Source: Fibrobacteria bacterium GUT77
Lineage (GTDB): Bacteria > Fibrobacterota > Chitinivibrionia > Chitinivibrionales > Chitinispirillaceae
Length of the DNA stretch: 10,745 nt
Assembly: GCA_001462255.1 (NCBI GenBank)
Contig: LIUJ01000270.1
Coordinates: forward strand, 405-11,149
Direction of reading: 5' to 3'
Below the pieces are notes generated by a model that saw only the letters and a program-made list of their open reading frames with translations, did no database searches and had not been told where the DNA came from. Of the stretch, positions 5,335 to 10,745 are shown in pieces (position 1 is the first letter of the stretch; every line of letters begins with the position of its first letter). Both the position numbers and the translations under genes were made by a program.

Positions 5335-7517
5335 TGCGCGAGGCGCGGAACAGAGCAGTAAGCAGGCATTATCCCGTCCAGGAGCAGACGGAGACGGCCA
5401 GCTTCAAGTCCGCCGCGCCCGGCCTGCCTACGCACCAGTGCGGCGGAGGGATAATGCCCGAATGCGTGAATATGGACATTCGCCCCGGAAGGCTTGAATT
5501 GCGGATGCCTATGCGGAAAATAGCCGATGACATGGCAGCAATTGACATCGCGCCAATCCAGCTTGAGATAGAAGGCGAGAAAAAGGATTACCTCGTATCG
5601 CTGGGAAAACACGGAGAACTTCATCTTCTTGCTGATGACGGCGACATAGCCCGAATTGCAGCCGTGCCAGACGACAGCCGCAGAATATACCTCATAAATA
5701 TATTCAGCGATCTAAACGCGGTCAATCTATTCGACCCGCAAAATAAAGCCGTGACGAAAATGCTTGAAGGCAAGTCTCAATTGCGTGGGCTGGGCATTGG
5801 CAAGCCGTATCTAAATCACGAGTACGCATACCGTTCAGGCCAAGGCGGTATCGCGGTCGGGGTTGAGCACGTGGTAAAGAACGCGAAGGGCATTATAACA
5901 AGAAGCTCAGGCATAGCAAGGACGGAAATCCTGCCGCTTGTGGATTACGTAGATACCAAAGTGGAGCTAGACTCGCCAGTCACGCACCTGCGGTTTCATT
6001 TCTCGGTGGACGATCCCAACGAAATGTATATGCTCGTTGAAATCGCTATCAAGGACTGGGACAGCCTGACATCAAAATTAAGTAAAGATTATTATTTGGG
6101 CAACGTGTTCTGGTATCGTTTCCTTTATCCTAACGCGGAGTCTTACGAAGATCCCACCAGGGGGGATTTCATAGCACCGCCAGCCGAAAACTTACTCATC
6201 AAGAATGGTTATAGGCAAATCCGCGTTCAGTTTAGCTTTTTGGTGGTGAAAGAGAATGCTAACCTGTCCCTTCTTTCAGGCGACTACGAAGATGACGAGG
6301 ACAACTACAATCTTGTCCCTATGGAAAACGTCCTGTGCAAGAGCGGCAATAGGCTCTGGGGCTCATACGGGGATAAAGTGGTTTACTCCAACGAGCTTGG
6401 CCAGCCTACGCAGGAACAGCGCAAGCCGTCAGCGATGATAGATGCGGATGTAGGAAGCATAGCCGATATATGCGCGCTGGGCGATGACATATATATATTC
6501 GGGGCCAAAGGCGTAGCCAAGATAGACAGCGGCAGGCTTGACGAAAAGCCAAGAATCATATCGCTTGACTCCAGCCCGCAAGCTATGAGCCAAGCCCTGC
6601 CTAGCTTCGGGATATTCGCGAGGCTGGATTACGCGCTAATGTTCTTTGATGCGGGCACGCTCGCTTACGGCACGGACTGCAAAGGCATAGACATAAACGT
6701 TTTCATAGGCAATCTCGCGAAATACGTGAAAGATTTGGAAACGTTCAGGGACAGCCTGTATTTCATCGCGGGAACGCGGCTGTTCAAAATCAATACGGAA
6801 GAAAATCTTGGGATAAGCGAGATACGCCACGCGAATATGCTTATCCCTATATCCATTGCGAATCTTGGCGGCAAATCGCTAGCCGTCCTTTACAGCGACG
6901 GGGTAAACGGCGGAACATCCGTCTGGGGAATAATGGGCGACTCGTCCGAATACGGAACGGCAGAGCGCGAAGATACCGGAAACATTCGGTACAGCTTCGC
7001 TACGGCTATATCCGCCGTCACGGGATTCGTGGAGCACAGCGATACCCATCTTTGCGCCCGGCTGCCCGAAGGAGCAGCCGCAGCGGTGCAAGATGTCTGC
7101 GACGGCTTTGTTTACCCGCGCGGCATAGCGGCCAAGGCAGGCAGGGACACGGGGCAGCCCCGCGACTATATCCTACCTGCCGGAAAAGACGGCTGGCAGA
7201 GGCCGATAGGCAGGAGCATAGCTATGCGCGTATGCGTTGATTTGCCGTCCCTCAGCAATCAGCAAATGCTGGATATGGCCGAGAACAGGCCAAGCATATA
7301 CGGCATTAAGACAACGGCTATGCGGCAGGAGGAGGTTCTGAACCCTAATTTCTGCCCTAATAGAATAACGCTTGCGAATATGCTCGCGAGCGAGCAAGGC
7401 GTTCTGTTCGTGACCGAGGACGGCAAGCCGCTACTGCCGCCGCCAAGCAAGCCGCCGGAACCGATATGGCTCGTCTCGCAAGACGGAAAGAACCTTATAG
7501 CGCAGGAGAAAGGATAA
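5334..7517 (+). CDS. Large tail nozzle or DNA-stabilisation-like protein
   Basis: This 727-residue protein starts at ATG 5334, overlapping the previous stop as TAATG; an in-frame TTG two codons earlier is less likely. No signal peptide or membrane segment is seen. It is rich in short beta repeats of the form hydrophobic strand, turn, hydrophobic strand (DDIYIFGAKGVAKIDSG, DSLYFIAGTRLFKINTEE), and near residues 335-358 has SGNRLWGSYGDKVVYSNEL. These look like beta-propeller blades, as in P22 gp10 and T7 gp12 tail nozzle proteins, which plug the connector and keep packaged DNA inside. An acidic loop (GDYEDDEDNYN) lies at about 317-328. Length exceeds P22 gp10 (about 470) and is nearer the T7 nozzle size. 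It is followed by the fibre gene with a TAATG overlap. The nozzle role is an inference from fold impression and gene order. Confidence 0.7.
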   Translation: MREARNRAVSRHYPVQEQTETASFKSAAPGLPTHQCGGGIMPECVNMDIRPGRLELRMPMRKIADDMAAIDIAPIQLEIEGEKKDYLVSLGKHGELHLLADDGDIARIAAVPDDSRRIYLINIFSDLNAVNLFDPQNKAVTKMLEGKSQLRGLGIGKPYLNHEYAYRSGQGGIAVGVEHVVKNAKGIITRSSGIARTEILPLVDYVDTKVELDSPVTHLRFHFSVDDPNEMYMLVEIAIKDWDSLTSKLSKDYYLGNVFWYRFLYPNAESYEDPTRGDFIAPPAENLLIKNGYRQIRVQFSFLVVKENANLSLLSGDYEDDEDNYNLVPMENVLCKSGNRLWGSYGDKVVYSNELGQPTQEQRKPSAMIDADVGSIADICALGDDIYIFGAKGVAKIDSGRLDEKPRIISLDSSPQAMSQALPSFGIFARLDYALMFFDAGTLAYGTDCKGIDINVFIGNLAKYVKDLETFRDSLYFIAGTRLFKINTEENLGISEIRHANMLIPISIANLGGKSLAVLYSDGVNGGTSVWGIMGDSSEYGTAEREDTGNIRYSFATAISAVTGFVEHSDTHLCARLPEGAAAAVQDVCDGFVYPRGIAAKAGRDTGQPRDYILPAGKDGWQRPIGRSIAMRVCVDLPSLSNQQMLDMAENRPSIYGIKTTAMRQEEVLNPNFCPNRITLANMLASEQGVLFVTEDGKPLLPPPSKPPEPIWLVSQDGKNLIAQEKG

Positions 7518-8968
7518 TGGCCAAGCAAACGCTTTCAGACACGCCGGAGCAGACCTTGGAGCAAGCGGAAGAGACGGGTTCCGCCTTCGCGGCCTTCTCG
7601 GAATCCAAGAACTACAAAATACCCGTTAAAGCAATCAAGGAACGGCTTGACGGCCTGCTGTCCACAATTGAGGCGATGCAGAGCGAAGCGGCGGACATAA
7701 AAGCCTCCCTGCTATCCTACGATGGAAACGTGGTCACCGACACGAACATAGAAGCGGATAGCGACAGCGTAACGCTCGCGACTAAGACGGCAAATCTAAA
7801 GACCGGGGAGGAAGCCGCATACGCCGATGTTCTACCCGTGGCGACTTTGTCATACGCGGGGGTGATGGACAGCGCGATGTTCCAAGCGTTCACCGATATG
7901 CAGGATAGCGTTACAACGATAATGTCCATTGCCATAAATCAGCCGCGAACGGCAGTTGTGAAGGGGCTTGGAAACGAAGATGCTAACGCAACCCTAACAT
8001 CGGCATTCACGGAAGCTCTTGGCGAGCCTCCGGCAGAAGCGGACAGGCTTATAAACGCAGACAACCAGTCCGAATGGATATTTGACGGCGAAGATTGGCT
8101 GATGCTGGCCGTCATACCGCTGAACCTTGCCAGCCAGACAAATGACGGGTTGGTAACCCACAGCACCCTTGACGGGTGCGTAGGCTACTACGTTCACGGC
8201 GTTGGGCAGGTGAACGGATGGAGCGACCTCAAATCTCGCGTAGCCGCGAATAAAGAGAGTATCGCCGCCAACGCCTCGGCTATAGCGGGCAAGCAGAACG
8301 CCATACCGGGAAGCATTGACAAGGTGTTTACCGATGCTGAAGTGAACACTGCCACTGGCCGACCAGCGAACAGCCTTGCGCGCAGAAGCCCAAGCGGCTA
8401 CCTATCGGCTAATTACTTCAACCAGCAATCGCCCAACAGCGAGAACCCCATGATAAGCCAGGTGTTCGTGCAGAACTCTGGCGATAATTTCCTGCGCAAG
8501 GCAAGCCTCGCCCATCTCAAAAGCTCCCTAGGCGTTGGAGCGGCGTTCCCAGGCTTCGGAAGCGTAAGTGCAATTGGAGCAAGCAACTCGGCAGGCACGG
8601 CAAGTACGGCAGCAAGAAGCGACCACATCCACGCTACCCCTGAATGGATTGAGTCTAAGCCAGCTAGCTCAGGAAATTTTGTGCTTATTGAAGGTACTTG
8701 TAGATATAATCCTACACTAAGATTAGTGCACGTCAACTTTGCATGGAGATACACAGCAAATGTTACAGCAAGATCAACTCGTATAATGGTTTTACCAAAT
8801 AATATTCCCTCACCTAGAGAAACAGTTTATTTGTTTTTAAGGAACTGGAATAATTCTTTTTACCATAACTTTTATATAAACGCAGCATGTAATTTCTATT
8901 CAGTATCTAATTTTCAGGCTATGACTTCTGATGACGGGTGTGGAATGTGCTTTATGTATGCATATTAA
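7517..8968 (+). CDS. Tail fibre with exchangeable C-terminal tip
   Basis: From ATG 7517 (AGGAG at 7504-7508, eight bases upstream) this encodes 483 residues. The N-terminal 60 residues are acidic and probably attach to the tail; about 20-55 look helical. The middle is Ser/Ala/Thr-rich with a short coiled coil (AANKESIAANASAIAGKQNA), then a module PSGYLSANYFNQQSP ending NFLRKASLAHLKSSLG, a pattern I know from gut phage fibres. Residues about 350-374 (GASNSAGTASTAARSDHIH) form the collar motif with DHIH at 369-372. The last 110 residues form an aromatic, beta-rich tip ending CGMCFMYAY, the likely receptor-binding part. GC drops sharply here, from about 59% to about 33%, a sign of tip exchange. 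It is the last large structural gene of the operon. Confidence 0.8.
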   Translation: MAKQTLSDTPEQTLEQAEETGSAFAAFSESKNYKIPVKAIKERLDGLLSTIEAMQSEAADIKASLLSYDGNVVTDTNIEADSDSVTLATKTANLKTGEEAAYADVLPVATLSYAGVMDSAMFQAFTDMQDSVTTIMSIAINQPRTAVVKGLGNEDANATLTSAFTEALGEPPAEADRLINADNQSEWIFDGEDWLMLAVIPLNLASQTNDGLVTHSTLDGCVGYYVHGVGQVNGWSDLKSRVAANKESIAANASAIAGKQNAIPGSIDKVFTDAEVNTATGRPANSLARRSPSGYLSANYFNQQSPNSENPMISQVFVQNSGDNFLRKASLAHLKSSLGVGAAFPGFGSVSAIGASNSAGTASTAARSDHIHATPEWIESKPASSGNFVLIEGTCRYNPTLRLVHVNFAWRYTANVTARSTRIMVLPNNIPSPRETVYLFLRNWNNSFYHNFYINAACNFYSVSNFQAMTSDDGCGMCFMYAY

Positions 8969-9016
8969 GAGGAACTTATGGACGAAAACGAAATTCCTAT
9001 AGAAAAGGAGGCAAAA
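8650..9016 (+). other. AT-rich tract covering the fibre tip and the following leader
   Basis: By count, bases 8461-8640 hold 106 G or C of 180 (59%), while 8701-8940 hold 79 of 240 (33%). The change falls just after the DHIH collar codons (8621-8632), and composition returns to normal near 9018-9060, where a stand-alone small gene begins. Codon choice changes with it. This is the footprint expected for a tip segment acquired by recombination from a lower-GC phage. Confidence 0.7.
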
Positions 9017-9040
9017 AATGTCAGGGATAATAATGAGTAG
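8978..9040 (+). CDS. Possible 20-residue peptide or leader after the fibre
   Basis: ATG 8978 follows AAGAGG (8967-8972, overlapping the fibre stop) by five bases and opens a 20-codon acidic frame beginning MDENEIPIEKE and ending TAG at 9038. It overlaps the next small gene in another frame. The first residues resemble VDENAFVPV of that next protein and share a 12-base DNA repeat with it. It may be a remnant of a duplicated copy, a translated leader that feeds ribosomes to the next start, or noise. The good binding site is the main support. Confidence 0.35.
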   Translation: MDENEIPIEKEAKNVRDNNE

Positions 9041-9078
9041 GCTGCCGGAATTGGCGGCGGAAGATGTGGACGAAAACG
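8979..9078 (+). repeat. 12-base direct repeat flanking the start of the small gene
   Basis: TGGACGAAAACG occurs at 8979-8990 and 9067-9078, 88 bases apart. Both copies are read in frame as DEN in neighbouring small reading frames, followed by similar hydrophobic and Pro residues (EIPI, AFVPV). A partial duplication or a recombination footprint at the edge of the AT-rich fibre tip would explain it. Confidence 0.5.
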
Positions 9079-9176
9079 CTTTCGTTCCGGTCGTCATACC
9101 AAGCGGGCCAAACGCGGGCAATTACAAGCTAAGGCTGAAGGATTTGCTGGAGACGGCGAAACCTGTCGGCAAATAG
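9018..9176 (+). CDS. Stand-alone 52-residue protein resembling a short tail-protein module
   Basis: ATG 9018 has AAGGAGG (9005-9011) six bases upstream, among the best binding sites in the window. The product begins MSGIIMSRLPELAAEDVDEN, continues AFVPVVIPSGPNAGNYKLRL, and ends KDLLETAKPVGK. Its layout (LPEL, an acidic D/E turn, a short strand, a glycine turn, K-x-x-L-x-DLL) resembles a small module often found near the start of phage tail fibre and baseplate proteins, of the kind LPxxxxxxDDDLLVVxxxGxTxKIxxxxL. Here it stands alone between the fibre and the membrane protein. It could be a small fibre-attachment or chaperone subunit, or the N-terminal stub of a fibre gene whose remainder was lost. 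The family link is from pattern memory. Confidence 0.65.
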   Translation: MSGIIMSRLPELAAEDVDENAFVPVVIPSGPNAGNYKLRLKDLLETAKPVGK

Positions 9177-9185
9177 AGCTAGCGA

Positions 9186-9581
9186 ATGGAGCAAGCCACT
9201 ACACAAGCGGTAAGCCAAGGCGGGGCTATAACGACCCTCGCGGATAAAGTGACCTCCACGGAGGCCTTTATACTGCTTGTGATTCTGCTAATCGGAATGG
9301 CTATGTGGAAGGTGTGGGGCGAGGTCAAGCATATAATGCTGGAGCGGGAGCACACGACCGAGAAGCGCAACGCCAAAGACCAGGAGCAGGACAAAGAGAT
9401 TACGGAACTGAAAAGCAAGCTGGAGAGTCACTTTTTTACGCACCAAGGGATAGACAAGAAGCTGGACAGCATTGAGAGCTTGTCCAAAGAGGTTGCGGAG
9501 ATGAAAGCTACGGTAACGGGGATAAACGTCAAGCTGGACGTGCTCTTGGAACGCCGGATAAGCAAGCCTAAATTGCCGTGA
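9186..9581 (+). CDS. Single-helix membrane protein with long coiled coil; candidate lysis or tail accessory protein
   Basis: A 131-residue protein with a polar N-terminus, one strong membrane helix at about 26-44 (EAFILLVILLIGMAMWKVW), then a charged coiled coil from about 48 to the end, with leucines and isoleucines spaced in heptads (ITELKSKLE, KKLDSIESLSKEVAEM). Size and layout resemble phage holin-like and Rz-like spanin proteins, which often follow the fibre gene. The flanking charge is mildly negative before the helix and positive after it (K42, K48, R54). This favours N-outside and C-inside and argues against a spanin. The binding site before ATG 9186 is weak (GAGC), and the gene follows the small gene by nine bases, so coupling is likely. 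No endolysin is seen nearby to confirm a lysis role. Confidence 0.7.
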   Translation: MEQATTQAVSQGGAITTLADKVTSTEAFILLVILLIGMAMWKVWGEVKHIMLEREHTTEKRNAKDQEQDKEITELKSKLESHFFTHQGIDKKLDSIESLSKEVAEMKATVTGINVKLDVLLERRISKPKLP

Positions 9582-9683
9582 TTTTCCGGTTTTGGGTTGT
9601 TTTGGGTTGCTGGCGGTTGCTACGGGCGGTTTTTCCGTGGCGGGATTTTGTATATTGTTAAGCAGAAAATCGGAGTTCGCATT
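9582..9683 (+). promoter_or_regulatory. Intergenic gap with possible promoter for the following cassette
   Basis: This 102-base gap is the first real break in the operon. It contains TATATT at 9651-9656, a plausible -10 element, but no convincing -35 hexamer at 17 bases. A weak short inverted repeat (ACGG at about 9622, CCGT at about 9635) and a T-rich stretch are not a clear terminator. The change in GC and spacing suggests separate transcription of the next two genes. Confidence 0.3.
9591..9610 (+). repeat. Tandem 10-base repeat (TTTGGGTTGT/C)
   Basis: TTTGGGTTGT (9591-9600) is followed directly by TTTGGGTTGC (9601-9610), differing at the last base. It lies in the gap between the late operon and the accessory cassette. 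It could be a protein binding site or simple slippage; nothing more can be said. Confidence 0.5.
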
Positions 9684-9851
9684 ATGATAGATAGAAATAA
9701 TAACTTAGAAAGTGTTTCCGCCCGCATAAATGAGAATGGCAGGCTGCAGCTGATACCGGAAAACAATGAGGAGGTATCGGTTGTTGATGTTGCTCCGGCA
9801 GTTAAAGAGGGTGTAGACCACATGATTGCCAATAACTTCTTTCTGGAGTAA
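9684..9851 (+). CDS. Small acidic hypothetical protein, first gene of the accessory cassette
   Basis: From ATG 9684, with CGGAG (9671-9675) eight bases upstream, this encodes 55 residues. An in-frame TTG at 9597 would add a Cys/Gly/Phe-rich stretch that looks like untranslated DNA. The protein is acidic, with a short beta-like part (GRLQLIPENNEEVSVVDVAP) and a helical end (KEGVDHMIANNFFLE). I do not recognise it. It is followed after four bases by a larger gene and probably translated with it. A small acidic protein before a larger one is seen in toxin-antitoxin and other two-part systems, but no known toxin or antitoxin motif is visible, so this is only a possibility. Confidence 0.6.
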   Translation: MIDRNNNLESVSARINENGRLQLIPENNEEVSVVDVAPAVKEGVDHMIANNFFLE

Positions 9852-9855
9852 TTGA

Positions 9856-10461
9856 ATGTATCAGGACGATGAGCAAAAAGAATGTGAATCTAAAATTTGG
9901 TGGGACGATATAAAGAAATTAGCAAACGGGCTTGAATCGGCGTTAAACAAGAAAGGAAACAAAAACTCCATTTTCGTTCAGCTTAATGAGACGAAAATGG
10001 ATTTGGCTTTGAAAATGTATGAACGCTCTTGGTGGATATTCAAGACATTCATTTATAGGGAAAAAGCCGAGAAAGAGCGTATAGACAGGCATAAGATTAT
10101 TTCCTTGTATATCCTATCTATTTTGGCGATAAGACCTTTTGATGTCAGGGTGCACCCGCAGAAGAAAGAGATAGTTTATCTGGAAAATACAGACCCCGAA
10201 AATAGGGATTTGTTTTTGGTGAATGAGTTGTTCGCTTTTCGCGTTATGCAGATATTGCTCTTTGCGTGGGATAAGAACAAAGGGAAGAAAATTTTTGGGA
10301 TAAACGGCAATGAAAGCAAGTGGCTTTTGATTTTGCTTAATAATATCAAGCTGAATTTGGAAAACATGAAGGTTTCGTTTATATCTAGCGACCCGTCAAA
10401 TGTAATCAGTATTTTGTCTTTGGCTCAAATCGTCTATTACATAGAGCAGGTTTACGTATAG
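9856..10461 (+). CDS. Hypothetical protein of unknown family, second gene of the accessory cassette
   Basis: A 201-residue, mostly helical protein, with GGAG (9845-9848) seven bases before ATG 9856. The first 70 residues are polar with aromatic clusters (KIWWDD, ERSWWIFKTFIYREK). The core at about 74-93 reads KERIDRHKIISLYILSILAI, and a second hydrophobic helix lies at about 119-138 (LFLVNELFAFRVMQILLFAW). The charged D-R-H-K before a hydrophobic helix looks like a conserved or catalytic core, but I cannot place it in a family. The hydrophobic helices are broken by charged residues and are more likely buried than in the membrane. GC is near 38-40%, well below the phage operon, which points to separate origin. 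Accessory cargo (defence, exclusion or toxin) is a possibility, not a conclusion. Confidence 0.75.
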   Translation: MYQDDEQKECESKIWWDDIKKLANGLESALNKKGNKNSIFVQLNETKMDLALKMYERSWWIFKTFIYREKAEKERIDRHKIISLYILSILAIRPFDVRVHPQKKEIVYLENTDPENRDLFLVNELFAFRVMQILLFAWDKNKGKKIFGINGNESKWLLILLNNIKLNLENMKVSFISSDPSNVISILSLAQIVYYIEQVYV

Positions 10462-10463
10462 CC

Positions 10464-10494
10464 CCCGCCCCAAGCTCCGTGCCTTGCGGGAGGG
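10464..10494. terminator. Hairpin between convergent genes, possible bidirectional terminator
   Basis: The arms pair as CCC (10464-10466) with GGG (10492-10494), CCC (10468-10470) with GGG (10488-10490), and CAAG (10471-10474) with CTTG (10483-10486). There is one G-A mismatch, one bulged C and an eight-base loop. It starts three bases after one stop codon and ends one base before the other. No T-run follows on either strand, so it may be a terminator of imperfect type or only a mRNA-end stabiliser. Confidence 0.4.
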
Positions 10495-10745
10495 TTAGTA
10501 GCAGTCTCGGTATCTTCCTGCACCAACACATTCATAATCTCTGTCGTCTGCGGGTGCAGGTTCAGGTGGTTCATATATCGGTTCATATCCTTTAATCTTT
10601 GGGTAAATAAATCTCATATAATATACATAGGGAAAAGAAATGCAGTTTTTGAAAACTGTGTCTTTTAAAATAGGTTCTTCTACGAAATTAACTTTGTAAT
10701 CCTCTCCATAAGTTTTAATCATAACGGAATTTATTATATCGTTTC
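10495..10745 (-). CDS. Hypothetical protein on the minus strand, probably running off the right edge
   Basis: The minus-strand frame ends at TAA (complement of 10495-10497) and stays open to the window edge. The visible ATG (complement of 10720-10722) would give 75 residues but has no clear binding site, and upstream codons (NDIINSV) read naturally, so the real start is likely beyond the edge. The sequence is low in GC, aromatic in the middle (FPYVYYMRFIYPKIKGYEPI) and proline/acid-rich near the end (YEPPEPAPADDRDYEC), closing with two cysteines (YEC, DCY). The tail looks like an exposed linker of a surface or secreted protein, but no signal sequence is in view. It converges on the cassette and may mark flanking host DNA or another accessory gene. 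Confidence 0.5.
   Translation of the reverse strand, partial: NDIINSVMIKTYGEDYKVNFVEEPILKDTVFKNCISFPYVYYMRFIYPKIKGYEPIYEPPEPAPADDRDYECVGAGRYRDCY

Noticed and set aside
6484..6500. TATATATAT tract as a promoter inside the nozzle gene
   Set aside because: It encodes DIYIF in a propeller-like strand, using the ATA codon preferred here, and no matching -35 or internal start follows.
1..9581. Stop-codon reassignment, as in some gut phages
   Set aside because: TAA, TAG and TGA all end genes at sensible places with the next start close by, and no long gene needs an internal stop read as sense.
9186..9581. Firm call as an Rz-type spanin
   Set aside because: The single helix fits, but flanking charges point to a cytoplasmic C-terminus and no endolysin or Rz1-like partner is visible.
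9597..9683. TTG-started N-terminal extension of the 55-residue cassette protein
   Set aside because: The extension has no binding site, is odd in composition (Cys/Gly/Phe), and covers the tandem repeat; ATG 9684 has a good site.

Overview
This window is the virion-structure segment of a tailed double-stranded DNA phage or prophage with a short-tailed (podovirus-like) gene order. All genes from 1 to 9581 lie on the + strand and are tightly packed. Adjacent genes often share an ATGA or TAATG stop/start overlap, which indicates one translationally coupled late operon. The left edge cuts into the portal gene, so terminase would lie further left. No integrase, endolysin, terminase, tRNA or att site is visible, so phage and prophage cannot be told apart. 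The host cannot be named. The standard code fits, because TAA, TAG and TGA all end genes. Isoleucine is mostly written ATA: in the capsid gene I count 14 ATA, 6 ATT and 2 ATC.

Layout: portal, C-terminal part (1-1422); scaffold-like protein (1419-2729), with a possible second gene overprinted in its 5' end (1471-1647); major capsid protein of the N4-gp56 type (2764-4011); three small virion-region proteins (4020-4765); candidate head-tail adaptor (4762-5334); long tail nozzle or stabilisation-like protein (5334-7517); tail fibre (7517-8968). Next come two very small reading frames with strong ribosome binding sites (8978-9176) and a one-helix membrane coiled-coil protein that may belong to lysis or the tail (9186-9581). 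The inferred assembly is: scaffold and capsid protein form a procapsid around the portal, DNA is packaged, adaptor and nozzle close the portal, and the fibre binds the host.

A gap of about 100 bases (9582-9683) separates this operon from a lower-GC two-gene cassette (9684-10461) of unknown function. The cassette ends at a hairpin and converges with a low-GC minus-strand gene that runs off the right edge (10495-10745). These right-hand genes look like accessory cargo or flanking DNA.

The main points for a second look are: a perfect 3-4-3-4 heptad coiled coil in the alternate frame of the scaffold gene's Gly/Ser-rich start; an abrupt fall from about 59% to about 33% GC at the fibre tip, just after a conserved DHIH collar motif; a stand-alone 52-residue protein resembling a module usually fused into tail proteins; and the unassigned 55-aa plus 201-aa cassette.
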